This document shows, piece after piece, positions 50,665-58,395 of a stretch of DNA of 64,000 nt. Source of the DNA: Pengzhenrongella sicca (lineage in GTDB: Bacteria > Actinomycetota > Actinomycetes > Actinomycetales > Cellulomonadaceae); the NCBI RefSeq assembly GCF_017569225.1, contig NZ_CP071868.1, forward strand, positions 248,001-312,000, in the 5' to 3' direction. Under the pieces are notes generated by a model that searched no databases, was not told where the DNA came from, and worked only from the letters and a program-made list of their open reading frames with translations. The translations under genes were made by a program, and so were the position numbers. Within the stretch, counting starts at the first letter, position 1, and the number at the start of each line of letters is the position of its first letter.

Positions 50665-51893
50665 CCTGGATTGAGACCCTGCGCACCGGGCTCGCCGCAG
50701 TCCGCGCCCACGGCCTGCGCTCGACCCTGACCGTCCTCGGCATCCTCATCGGCATCGCCGCGGTGATCCTCACCGTGGGCCTCGGCCTCGGCACGCAGAA
50801 GGACGTGAGCGAGCAGATCAGCGCGCTCGGCAGCAACCTCTTGATCGTCACGCCGGGCAGCAGCACCGACAGCTCGGGCGTGCGCGGCGGCTTCGGCTCG
50901 AGCGCCACGCTCACGCGGTCCGACGCGCAGGCGCTCGCCTCCGAGGTCAACGCGCCCGACATCGCGGCGGTCGCGGCCGAGAAGACGAGCTCCCTGTCGG
51001 TCGAGACCAGCGAGACCAACTGGACCACGACCGTGATCGGCACCGAGGCCGCGTGGACCGAGGTCCGGGCCCGCGAGCTTGCGTCCGGCTCGTTCTTCAC
51101 GGATGCCGACGACGAGGCCGGTGCGGCCGTGGTCGTGCTCGGTTCGGAGACCGCGACCGAGCTGTTCGGCGCGACCGACGCCGTCGGGCAGACCGTGACC
51201 ATCGAGGCCATCACCTTCTCGGTGGTCGGCGTGCTGACCGAGGAGGGCGCGAGCTCCACCAGCGACCTCGACGACATGGCGGTGATCCCGATGTCCACGA
51301 TGGCCGACCAGGTCGTGGGAGGGACGGCGAAGAACTCGGTGTCCACGATCTACCTCCAGGCGGCGTCGGCCGACCTGCTCTCCGCGGCGAACCAGGAGGC
51401 CGAGTCCCTGCTGCTCAACCTGCACTCGATCACCGACGCGGACAGCGCCGACTTCTCGATCAACAGCCAGGACTCGCTCGTGAGCACCGCGACGGCCGTC
51501 TACCGGACGCTGACGATCCTGCTCACCGGGATCGCGTGCCTGTCGCTGCTCGTCGGCGGCATCGGCGTCATGAACATCATGCTGGTGTCCGTCACCGAGC
51601 GGACCCGCGAGATCGGGCTCCGCAAGGCGCTCGGCGCGCCGCCGTGGGCGATCCGGCGCCAGTTCCTCGTCGAGGCGACCGTGCTCGGCCTCGCCGGCGG
51701 GATCCTCGGCGCCGTGCTCGGGATCGTCGCCGCCAGGCTGCTTCCGGACCTGCTCGACACCTCCATCGTGATCTCCCAGCCGGCGGTCGTCGGCTCGATC
51801 GCGGTCGCGATGGCGATCGGCCTCACCTTCGGTGTCTACCCGGCCACCCGAGCCGCTCGACTCGCCCCGATCGATGCGCTCCGCAGCGAGTAG
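50661..51893 (+). CDS. MacB-type ABC permease
   Basis: A 410-residue permease with the four-helix MacB/FtsX layout. Helix 1 lies at residues 20-42 (LTVLGILIGIAAVILTVG), followed by a large extracellular MacB-PCD domain (about 45-275). Three helices come at the C terminus (ILLTGIACLSLLVGGIGVMNIMLVSVTERTREIGLRKALGA, given here only as the GGIGVMNIMLVSVTERTREIG core). It is made with the upstream ATPase. Unlike classical MacB, the ATPase is a separate protein. Substrate unknown; peptides or antibiotics are usual for this type. Confidence 0.92.
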   Translation: MTWIETLRTGLAAVRAHGLRSTLTVLGILIGIAAVILTVGLGLGTQKDVSEQISALGSNLLIVTPGSSTDSSGVRGGFGSSATLTRSDAQALASEVNAPDIAAVAAEKTSSLSVETSETNWTTTVIGTEAAWTEVRARELASGSFFTDADDEAGAAVVVLGSETATELFGATDAVGQTVTIEAITFSVVGVLTEEGASSTSDLDDMAVIPMSTMADQVVGGTAKNSVSTIYLQAASADLLSAANQEAESLLLNLHSITDADSADFSINSQDSLVSTATAVYRTLTILLTGIACLSLLVGGIGVMNIMLVSVTERTREIGLRKALGAPPWAIRRQFLVEATVLGLAGGILGAVLGIVAARLLPDLLDTSIVISQPAVVGSIAVAMAIGLTFGVYPATRAARLAPIDALRSE

Positions 51894-51935
51894 CACCCCC
51901 CACTACTGCCGTCGTCCAACGTCAAGGAGACCTTC

Positions 51936-52838
51936 ATGTCACGCCTTTCCCCCACCCGCACCCGCTCGCGGCTCGTCCTCTCGGCCTCGGCCGTCGTGCT
52001 CCTGCTCGCGCTGACCGGCTGCTCGGGCGACTCGTCCGCCAGCACGTCCGACGCCACCCCGAGCGAGGCCGCGTCCGCGGACGACGGCGCGCAGGCCGGC
52101 GGTCGTGAAGCCGGCGGCGAGATGCCGGGCGGCGGCGGCGTGACCGGCACGATAGCCGCGATCACCGGCGCCGTGCTGCAGGTCCAGGGCAGCGACTCCC
52201 AGACGGCGGTCACCTACTCGGCCGACACGGCCATCACGCAGACCCTGGCGGCGGCGCTCGCCCAGGTCTCCGTCGGCTCGTGCGTCGTCGCGATCTCGGC
52301 CTCCGCCGACGATGCGGCCGACGACGCCGCGGTCGCGGCCGCGGCGACGAGCATCGCGATCTCGGCGCCCGTCGACGGCGAGTGCGCCGCCGGGGCGGGG
52401 TTCGGCGGGGGGATGGCCAGCGGCGAGATGCCCAGCGGCGAGATGCCGACGGACATGCCGACCGACATGCCCGCGGACATGCCTACTGATATGCCGACGG
52501 ACATGCCGAGCGGGATGGGCGGCTTCGGCCAGTTCACCACCGGGCTGGTCACGGCCGTCGACGCCAGCACGATCACCGTCCAGGTGACTGCGCAGGACGA
52601 CACGACCTCGAGCGCGACGGTGACGGTCGACGCCGCGACCGCGTACACGACCACCGCGGCGGCTGACGCCTCGGCCATCGCCGTCGGCCTGTGCGCCGTC
52701 GCCCAGGGCGAGAGTGACGACAGCGGCCAGCTGACCGCGACGTCGCTGGTGCTCTCCACGGCGGGCGACGACGGGTGCTCGACTGGCTTCGGTGGCATGG
52801 GTGGCGCCCGGTCCGGAAGCGCGCCGAGCAATGACTGA
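51936..52838 (+). CDS. Lipoprotein with two small beta-barrel domains and Met-rich repeat
   Basis: A 300-residue lipoprotein. The signal peptide ends at the lipobox LTGC near residue 28. Two similar domains of about 70-80 residues (VTGTIAAITGAVLQVQGSD... and TTGLVTAVDASTITVQVTA...) resemble the DUF5666-type OB-like barrel, each with two Cys. Between them is a Met/Pro/Asp/Thr-rich stretch (about residues 160-190) in which MPTD/MPAD recurs, with about twelve Met in all. Methionine runs of this kind can bind Cu(I), but this is only a possibility. Co-located with the exporter genes; its stop overlaps the next adaptor start. Confidence 0.75.
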   Translation: MSRLSPTRTRSRLVLSASAVVLLLALTGCSGDSSASTSDATPSEAASADDGAQAGGREAGGEMPGGGGVTGTIAAITGAVLQVQGSDSQTAVTYSADTAITQTLAAALAQVSVGSCVVAISASADDAADDAAVAAAATSIAISAPVDGECAAGAGFGGGMASGEMPSGEMPTDMPTDMPADMPTDMPTDMPSGMGGFGQFTTGLVTAVDASTITVQVTAQDDTTSSATVTVDAATAYTTTAAADASAIAVGLCAVAQGESDDSGQLTATSLVLSTAGDDGCSTGFGGMGGARSGSAPSND

Positions 52839-54876
52839 GCGCATGTCGGGACGCAAGCTCGCGGCCCGCCGCAGGACGCGGCGTCGCCGGATGTACGCGA
52901 GCGGGGCCGCCGTGCTGGCGCTCTGCCTCGCCGGCGGCGGGGTCGCGCTCGCAGCGACCCGCGACACCGGGCCGACCTATCGCACCGCCGCCGCGTCGAT
53001 CGGGTCGGTCGAGCAGACGCTCGACCTCACCGGATCGGTCGCGTCCGCCGGGCTGTACGACGCCTCGTTCGACGTGGCGGGAACCGTGGCGAGCGTCGCG
53101 GTCTCGGTGGGCGACACCGTGGCGGCCGGAGACGTGCTCGCGACGCTCGACACGGCGGATCTCCAGGAGGCGGTCGACGACGCGCAGGAGTCCCTGACGC
53201 AGGCGTCCGATCTGTTGGCGTCCGACCTGGAGTCGCAGACGGCCACCACGAGCACCACGGCCACGACCGCGAGCACCAGCACGGGCGCGACCACGACCAC
53301 GACCACGAGCCCGAGCACGGCCACGGCCACGGCCACGACGAGCGCGCCGTCGTCGGCCAGCACGACGAGCACGGCCCCCGCCGCCACCACCGACCCTGCC
53401 GCCGCGGCGGCCGCCACGGCTGCGCTCGCCGGGGTGACGACGGCGGTCGCCGCGGTCGCGGCTGCCCAGGACGCGCTGCTCGCTCAGTACGACGTCACGG
53501 CCGCGGCGCTCGCGACGAGCTCGGCGAGCGTCACGGACTCGCAGGAGGTCTGCGCTGCGTTCACCGCGGCGAGGACCGACGACGCGACGTCCGACGACGC
53601 GACGACGGACGACCCCGCGACCGACGACCCCGCGACCGACGACCCGGCCGCCGAGGCCGACGCGGACGATCCCGCGCCGACCCCGGCCGGCGATGACGAG
53701 ACGGCGACCGCGCTCGCGGACTGCCAGGCCGCGATCACCGCCGTGCTCGCGAACCAGACGAGCGTCGACGACGCCCAGCAAGCACTCACGACGCTGGCCG
53801 GCACGCTCGACGGCGCAGTGACCGCCGCGCAGGCTGCCGTCACGGCGGCGCAGGTCGCGGTCGCGGCGACCGGTAGCTCGACGACGGGGACTCCCACGAC
53901 CGGGACTCCCACGACCGGAACTCCCACGACCGGGACGCCGACCACCGCGACGCCCACCACCGCGATGCCCACCACCGGCAGCACCGCCACCGGCTCGACG
54001 GCGAGCGCGACCCCGACCGGGACCACGACGGCCACGGCGCCGACGTCGGATGCCTCGTCGACGGCGTCGACGGCGTCGACGGCGTCGACCGGGACCGCCG
54101 GGGCCACAGTCGTCGCGTCCGCGGCGACGATCCTCGCCGACCGGGCCGCGGTCAGCGTGGCCGAGGCCAACGTGGCCGTCGCCCAGAGCAACCTCGACCG
54201 CGTCAGCCTCACCAGCCCGGCCGCCGGCACGATCGGCGCCGTCGCGATCGAGGCCGGTGACACCGTCTCGGCCTCCTCGACGACGGCGGTGATTACGGTG
54301 ATCGGCAACGATGGCTTCGTCGTCACCACCACGGTGCCGCTCGCGTCGATCGACCTCGTCGAGGTCGGCCAGGTCGCCGAGATCACGGTGGCGAGCACGA
54401 CCGACGTCCTGACCGGCTCGGTCAGCAGCATCGGCGTGCTGAACGCGTCGACGGACTCCTCCGACCCGACGTACGCCGTCGTGATCGCGATCGACGCCAC
54501 CACCGCGCTGCTGTTCAACGGGGCGTCGGCCGAGGCCACCGTCATCGTCGGCCAGCAGGACGACACGCTCACCGTGCCGAGCTCGGCCGTGCACGTGGTT
54601 GGGTCGAGCGCGACGGTTCAGGTCCTGGCGGCCGACGGGACGACCGCCGACGTCGAGGTCACGACCGGGGCCGTCGGCCCGGAGCTGACCGAGATCACCT
54701 CCGGCGTCACCGAGGGCGACGACATCGTCCTCGCCGACCTGTCCGAGGTCCTCGTGGGCTCGGACGAGGAGACGGACGCCAGCCTGACCAGCCTGTCCGA
54801 CACGGACGAGAGCACCCAGCTGGGCGGCGGCTTCACCGGCGAGCTTCCCGCCGGAATGGTCCCTCCCGGCAGCTGA
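52831..54876 (+). CDS. Long HlyD-type exporter adaptor with low-complexity hairpin
   Basis: A 681-residue adaptor. A basic start and one helix (ASGAAVLALCLAGGGVALAA) precede the lipoyl halves VAGTVASVAVSVGDTVAAGDVLATLD (about residue 75) and SPAAGTIGAVAIEAGDTVSASS (about residue 465). In between, instead of a normal coiled coil, are about 350 residues of Ala/Thr/Ser/Asp-rich sequence, including TTTTTTS, DDPATDDPATDDPA and PTTGTPTTGTP repeats. The beta-barrel and membrane-proximal domains follow (TVPSSAVHVVGSSATV). ATG at 52831 overlaps the lipoprotein stop; 52843 is an alternative. No second ATPase or permease follows. Confidence 0.82.
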   Translation: MTERMSGRKLAARRRTRRRRMYASGAAVLALCLAGGGVALAATRDTGPTYRTAAASIGSVEQTLDLTGSVASAGLYDASFDVAGTVASVAVSVGDTVAAGDVLATLDTADLQEAVDDAQESLTQASDLLASDLESQTATTSTTATTASTSTGATTTTTTSPSTATATATTSAPSSASTTSTAPAATTDPAAAAAATAALAGVTTAVAAVAAAQDALLAQYDVTAAALATSSASVTDSQEVCAAFTAARTDDATSDDATTDDPATDDPATDDPAAEADADDPAPTPAGDDETATALADCQAAITAVLANQTSVDDAQQALTTLAGTLDGAVTAAQAAVTAAQVAVAATGSSTTGTPTTGTPTTGTPTTGTPTTATPTTAMPTTGSTATGSTASATPTGTTTATAPTSDASSTASTASTASTGTAGATVVASAATILADRAAVSVAEANVAVAQSNLDRVSLTSPAAGTIGAVAIEAGDTVSASSTTAVITVIGNDGFVVTTTVPLASIDLVEVGQVAEITVASTTDVLTGSVSSIGVLNASTDSSDPTYAVVIAIDATTALLFNGASAEATVIVGQQDDTLTVPSSAVHVVGSSATVQVLAADGTTADVEVTTGAVGPELTEITSGVTEGDDIVLADLSEVLVGSDEETDASLTSLSDTDESTQLGGGFTGELPAGMVPPGS

Positions 54877-54891
54877 CCCTCCCCGGCTCGA

Positions 54892-54926
54892 CGGGCCCGC
54901 CTTCCCCGCTCGGGGAGGCGGGCCCG
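54892..54926 (+). terminator. Terminator of the exporter operon
   Basis: CGGGCCCGCCTTCCCCG (54892-54908) and CGGGGAGGCGGGCCCG (54911-54926) form a 16-bp stem with one bulged T and a two-base loop. It begins 16 bases after the adaptor stop. Confidence 0.75.
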
Positions 54927-54965
54927 CGTGCGTCCGAGAGTCGTCGCGAACCGGCGGGGCGCGGT

Positions 54966-54989
54966 TTCACAGCGCGGGTCCAGGTTCGC
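54966..54989. promoter_or_regulatory. Second copy of TTCACAG-N10-GGTTCGC
   Basis: TTCACAG (54966-54972), ten bases and GGTTCGC (54983-54989) lie 106 bases before the small membrane-protein gene. Word and spacing match the copy before the exporter operon. Confidence 0.45.
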
Positions 54990-55095
54990 CTCAGCGCCGG
55001 TGCAGGCGCGCGCGGAAGGCTCGGCGAACGTGCAGCTGGCTGGCCGGGCGCGGTCCCGCGTCGACCCGCGAGCTCGCTCCACGAGAGGACCAGCC

Positions 55096-55551
55096 ATGAC
55101 CGACCCGAGCGGGACTCGTCCCGGCGCCCAGCCCGATCCGACGCAGCCCGATCCGACGCAGCCCGATTCGACGCAGCCCGATTCGACGCCGCCGGCCCCG
55201 CCCGGTGCGCCCGCCGTCCCTTCCAGCGGCTACGCGGGTCATCCGGCGCCGCCGCGCCGGGGCCTCACGCGGCGCCTCTCGCGCCGGCCCCTGCTCGCCG
55301 GCGCGCTGGGTGCGGTGCTGGTTGCCCTGATCGCGTTCACGGGCGGGGTCGCCGTCGGACGAGCCACCGGGGACGACGCCGGCGGCCCGACGAGCGTGCG
55401 AGACGGCGGCGTGCGCGACGGCCTGGGGCCGCGCGGTGACGTCGAGCGCGAGGACGACGGCGACGGGATGCGCGGGCGCCTGCCCGGCCAGCCCGGCAGC
55501 GGCGACGAGCGCCGCCCCGACGTCGACCCGGGACCCGGCGCCGACGCCTGA
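55096..55551 (+). CDS. Single-pass membrane protein with PDPTQ repeats
   Basis: A 151-residue protein of unknown function. Residues 10-35 contain four tandem QPDPT/QPDST units encoded by a 15-base repeat. A Pro-rich stretch and a basic segment (RRGLTRRLSRRP) then lead to one membrane helix (LLAGALGAVLVALIAFTGGVAVG, about residues 72-94). The remainder is a charged, Gly/Asp/Arg-rich tail, probably outside. ATG follows GAGAGGA. It shares an upstream motif with the exporter operon and is convergent with the sensor kinase gene. Confidence 0.65.
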   Translation: MTDPSGTRPGAQPDPTQPDPTQPDSTQPDSTPPAPPGAPAVPSSGYAGHPAPPRRGLTRRLSRRPLLAGALGAVLVALIAFTGGVAVGRATGDDAGGPTSVRDGGVRDGLGPRGDVEREDDGDGMRGRLPGQPGSGDERRPDVDPGPGADA

Positions 55552-55560
55552 TCGGCGCCG
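55536..55560. terminator. Hairpin overlapping the stop between convergent genes
   Basis: CGGCGCCG at 55536-55543 and again at 55553-55560 can pair around a 9-base loop that contains the stop codon of the small membrane-protein gene. The sensor kinase gene ends 16 bases beyond. Confidence 0.45.
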
Positions 55561-55575
55561 TTCAGGCGCGGACGG

Positions 55576-57135
55576 TCAGGGCGCGGCCGGGAGGGTGACG
55601 GTCAGCGCGGTGCCGACGGCGTCGGGGTCGACCTCGATGGTCCCGCCGTGGGCGGTGACCACCGCGTGCACGATCGCCAGTCCCAGGCCCGTGGAGCCCG
55701 CGCCGGGGGACCGTGCGGCGTTGCCGCGCGTGAACCGCTGGAACAGGCGCCCGCGCAGTGCCGCGGGGATCCCGGGGCCGTCGTCGGCGATCCGCACGGT
55801 CACGGTGGCGCCGTCCGCGCGCACCGTGGTGCGCACCGTGGTGCCCGCCGGCGTGTGCACCCGCGCGTTCGAGAGCAGGTTGACCAGCACCTGCTGCAGG
55901 CGATGGTCGTCGCCGACGACGACGGCGCTCGGCCGGCAAGCGGCCTGCTCGTCATCGTCGTCGAGATCGTCCGGGTCGTCGGAGTCGGTCGCGCCGCCGC
56001 TTCCGGGGAGGTCGAGCAGCCAGACGTGGTCGGGGCCGGCCGCGTGCGCGTCCGCGACGGCGTCGACGGCGAGCGCGGCGAGGTCGACCTCGTCCGTGCC
56101 GAGCGGGCGACCCGCGTCGAGGCGCGCGAGCAGCAGCATGTCCTCCACGAGCGCCGTCATGCGCAGCGCCTCGGACTCGACCCGGCCCATGGCGCGCACC
56201 GCGTCCGGGGGCAGGTCGCCGGGCAGGTGCCGGACGAGTTCGGCGTAGCCGCGGATGGAGGCCAGCGGCGTGCGCAGCTCGTGGCTCGCGTCGGCCACGA
56301 ACTGCCGCACCTGGGTCTCGCTCTCCTGGCGGGCCGCGAGGGCGTGCTCGACGCGGCCGAGCAGCCGGTTCAGCGCCGCGCCGACCTGGCCGACCTCGGT
56401 GCCCGCGTCGGTGTCGACGGGATCGACGCGCTCGGGCAGCGCGACCTCGCCCCGGTCCAGCGGCAGCTCGGACACGCGGGTCGCGGTCGCCGCGACGCGG
56501 TCGAGCGGCCGCAGCTCGCGGCGCACGAGCATCCTGCCCACGACGAGCGCGAGCAGGATGCCGGCCGCGGCGACGGCCGCCTCGACGGCCATGTACTCCC
56601 GCACCGTCTTGGTCGCCTGCTCGGTGGACAGTCCGGTCACGACGAGATCGCCGTCGCTGGTCGTGGACGCGACGACCCGGTACGCGCCGAGCGTGCCGAG
56701 TTCGACCGAGTGCGGGCGACCGTCAGCTCGGATCGCCTCGAGCGCCGTGACCTGCGCCGTCGTGAGCGTCTGGAAGTCGCCGGCGGAGTCGATGTAGCCC
56801 GACCGCGCCGTGCCGTCGTGCACGAAGAGGTTGATCGTGCCCGCGCCTTGCCCGGGCACGTTGAGGCCGGGCGGAAGCGCGTCGGCCGGGAGCTGCGACG
56901 CCGCGGGCGGCGTCGACCCCTCGGTGGACCGGTCGGGCGCCCGCAGGGATCGGTCGCTCGCCGCGATGAGCTGGGAGTCGAGCTGCCCGACGAGAGATCC
57001 GCGCAGGGCGAGCGTCGAGACGACCCCGGTCGTGGCGGCCATCGCTGCGAGCAGGGCGACCAGCACGAGCACGAGTCGACGCCGCAGCGTCCAGCGGGCC
57101 CGCGGGACCCCGGGCGGGCGCCGGGCCGCGCTCAC
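55576..57135 (-). CDS. Sensor histidine kinase (MprB/TcrY-like)
   Basis: A 519-residue membrane kinase. Two helices (about residues 18-42 and 183-205) enclose an extracellular sensor domain of about 140 residues. HAMP follows, then the H-box FVADASHELRTPLASIRGYAEL, N-box LVNLLSNARVHTPAG, G1 box IADDGPGIP and G2 box GSTGLGLAIV. A short acidic insert (DSDDPDDLDDDDEQ) interrupts the ATPase domain before the N-box, which is unusual. GTG at 57135 overlaps the stop of the response regulator gene. Signal unknown; the position beside the exporter operon suggests envelope or drug stress. Confidence 0.9.
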   Translation of the reverse strand: MSAARRPPGVPRARWTLRRRLVLVLVALLAAMAATTGVVSTLALRGSLVGQLDSQLIAASDRSLRAPDRSTEGSTPPAASQLPADALPPGLNVPGQGAGTINLFVHDGTARSGYIDSAGDFQTLTTAQVTALEAIRADGRPHSVELGTLGAYRVVASTTSDGDLVVTGLSTEQATKTVREYMAVEAAVAAAGILLALVVGRMLVRRELRPLDRVAATATRVSELPLDRGEVALPERVDPVDTDAGTEVGQVGAALNRLLGRVEHALAARQESETQVRQFVADASHELRTPLASIRGYAELVRHLPGDLPPDAVRAMGRVESEALRMTALVEDMLLLARLDAGRPLGTDEVDLAALAVDAVADAHAAGPDHVWLLDLPGSGGATDSDDPDDLDDDDEQAACRPSAVVVGDDHRLQQVLVNLLSNARVHTPAGTTVRTTVRADGATVTVRIADDGPGIPAALRGRLFQRFTRGNAARSPGAGSTGLGLAIVHAVVTAHGGTIEVDPDAVGTALTVTLPAAP

Positions 57136-57887
57136 CGGGCGGCGGGGCTGTCGGCCGGCTTGAGGACGTAGCCGACGCCGCGCAACGTGTGGATCATGGG
57201 CGCGCCGCCGACGTCGATCTTGCGCCGCAGGTAGGAGACGTACAGCTCGACGATGTTGGCCTGGCCGCCGAAGTCGTACTGCCAGACCCGGTCGAGGATC
57301 TGTGCCTTCGACAGCACGCGCTTGGGGTTGCGCATGAAGAACCGCAGCAGCTCGAACTCCGTCGCGGTCAGCCGGATCTCCTGGCCCGCGCGCGTCACCT
57401 CGTGGCTGTCCTCATCCATCGTCAGGTCGCCGACGACGAGCGTCGCCTCCTCGCGCTCGGCCGTGGCACCCGTGCGCCGGAGCAGGGATCGAAGGCGGGC
57501 GACGACCTCCTCGAGGCTGAACGGCTTCGTGACGTAGTCGTCGCCGCCGGCGGTCAGGCCCGCGATGCGGTCCTCGACCGCGTCCTTCGCGGTCAGGAAC
57601 AGGACGGGCACCTGCGGGTTCGTCTGCCGGATGCGCCGCAGCACCTCGATCCCGCCGAGGTCGGGGAGCATGACGTCGAGCAGGATGACGTCGGGGTCCA
57701 TCGCCTTGGCGGCCTTGATCGCGGCGTGCCCGGTGAGGGCCGACTCGACCTGCCAGCCCTCGTACCGCAAGACGGTGGACAGCAGCTCGCCCAGCGTCGG
57801 CTCGTCGTCGACGACGAGGGCCCGGATCGGCGAACCGTCCGCGCGGGTCAGGTGGTCGCGCCCGCGGGCGGCTGTGGTGGTGGACAT
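57132..57887 (-). CDS. OmpR-family response regulator
   Basis: A 251-residue two-domain regulator. The receiver has the acidic pocket VDDEP, the phosphorylated Asp in DVILLDVMLPD and Lys in DYVTKPF. The winged-helix DNA-binding domain has EIRLTATEFELLRFFMRNP and the recognition region VELYVSYLRRKID, ending HTLRGVGYVL. ATG at 57887 follows GAAGGTGGTGTC. It is translated together with the kinase. Three CCTG words phased at 11 bp lie 33-65 bases upstream and probably reflect autoregulation. Confidence 0.93.
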   Translation of the reverse strand: MSTTTAARGRDHLTRADGSPIRALVVDDEPTLGELLSTVLRYEGWQVESALTGHAAIKAAKAMDPDVILLDVMLPDLGGIEVLRRIRQTNPQVPVLFLTAKDAVEDRIAGLTAGGDDYVTKPFSLEEVVARLRSLLRRTGATAEREEATLVVGDLTMDEDSHEVTRAGQEIRLTATEFELLRFFMRNPKRVLSKAQILDRVWQYDFGGQANIVELYVSYLRRKIDVGGAPMIHTLRGVGYVLKPADSPAAR

Positions 57888-57919
57888 GACACCACCTTCG
57901 TCCCGCCCGCTGTGCTGTA

Positions 57920-57952
57920 CCTGACCCGTACCTGTGAGGATCCTGTGGTGTC
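57920..57952. promoter_or_regulatory. 11-bp phased CCTG repeats upstream of the response regulator
   Basis: CCTGACCCGTA, CCTGTGAGGAT and CCTGTGGTGTC stand head-to-tail at 57920, 57931 and 57942, exactly one helical turn apart. OmpR-type regulators bind such direct repeats. TTCACAG and CTCACAG follow at 57955 and about 57990. Confidence 0.5.
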
Positions 57953-58054
57953 AATTCACAGTCGATGCGGCCGGCGCGTCCAGGCGGCTCACAGTGCCGC
58001 CGATGAGTCTCGGTCCTGTGGCCGCCCGCTCCGGGCGGCCCGGAGGAGGTCACC

Positions 58055-58395
58055 ATGAGTACCGCCCTGCAGGAGACGACCCAGCCCGCCCAGGTGCTCG
58101 ACCCGGCCTGGATCACCGCGACGGTGCGGCCGGCGGGCACCTTCGGGACCAGCGACAGCGGCCGGCTGCGCGCGCTGCTCGGCGCGCTCTCGGCCTGCGC
58201 GTCGATCGTCGTGCTGGATCTCCAGGCGGCCCGCCTGGGCGGCCGCGCCGGCGCCGTCGTCGACGCCGCGGCGGGTGCCTGCTGTGCATCAACGCGGATG
58301 CCCCCACGCGCGCGTGCCTCGCCGCCGCCGGCGGCCACGCCGTGCTGCTCGACCACGCGCCCGGGGTCGCGCCGTCGCCTACCGTAGGTGGGTGA
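58055..58395 (+). pseudogene. STAS-domain gene with one frameshift
   Basis: A strong GGAGGAGG precedes ATG 58055. The frame reads a STAS-like start (ITATVRPAGTFGTSDSGRLRA and ASIVVLDLQAARLGG), then loses sense after about 58270. The frame one base back continues the domain as GGCLLCINADAPTRACLAAA and HAVLLDHAPG. It stops at 58395 in a GTGA overlap with the PAP2 gene. The intact ancestor was therefore about 113 residues, an anti-sigma antagonist-like protein, and a single-base loss (real or sequencing error) splits it. As written, the first frame ends at 58387 with a meaningless Pro/Arg/Ser tail. Confidence 0.7.
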
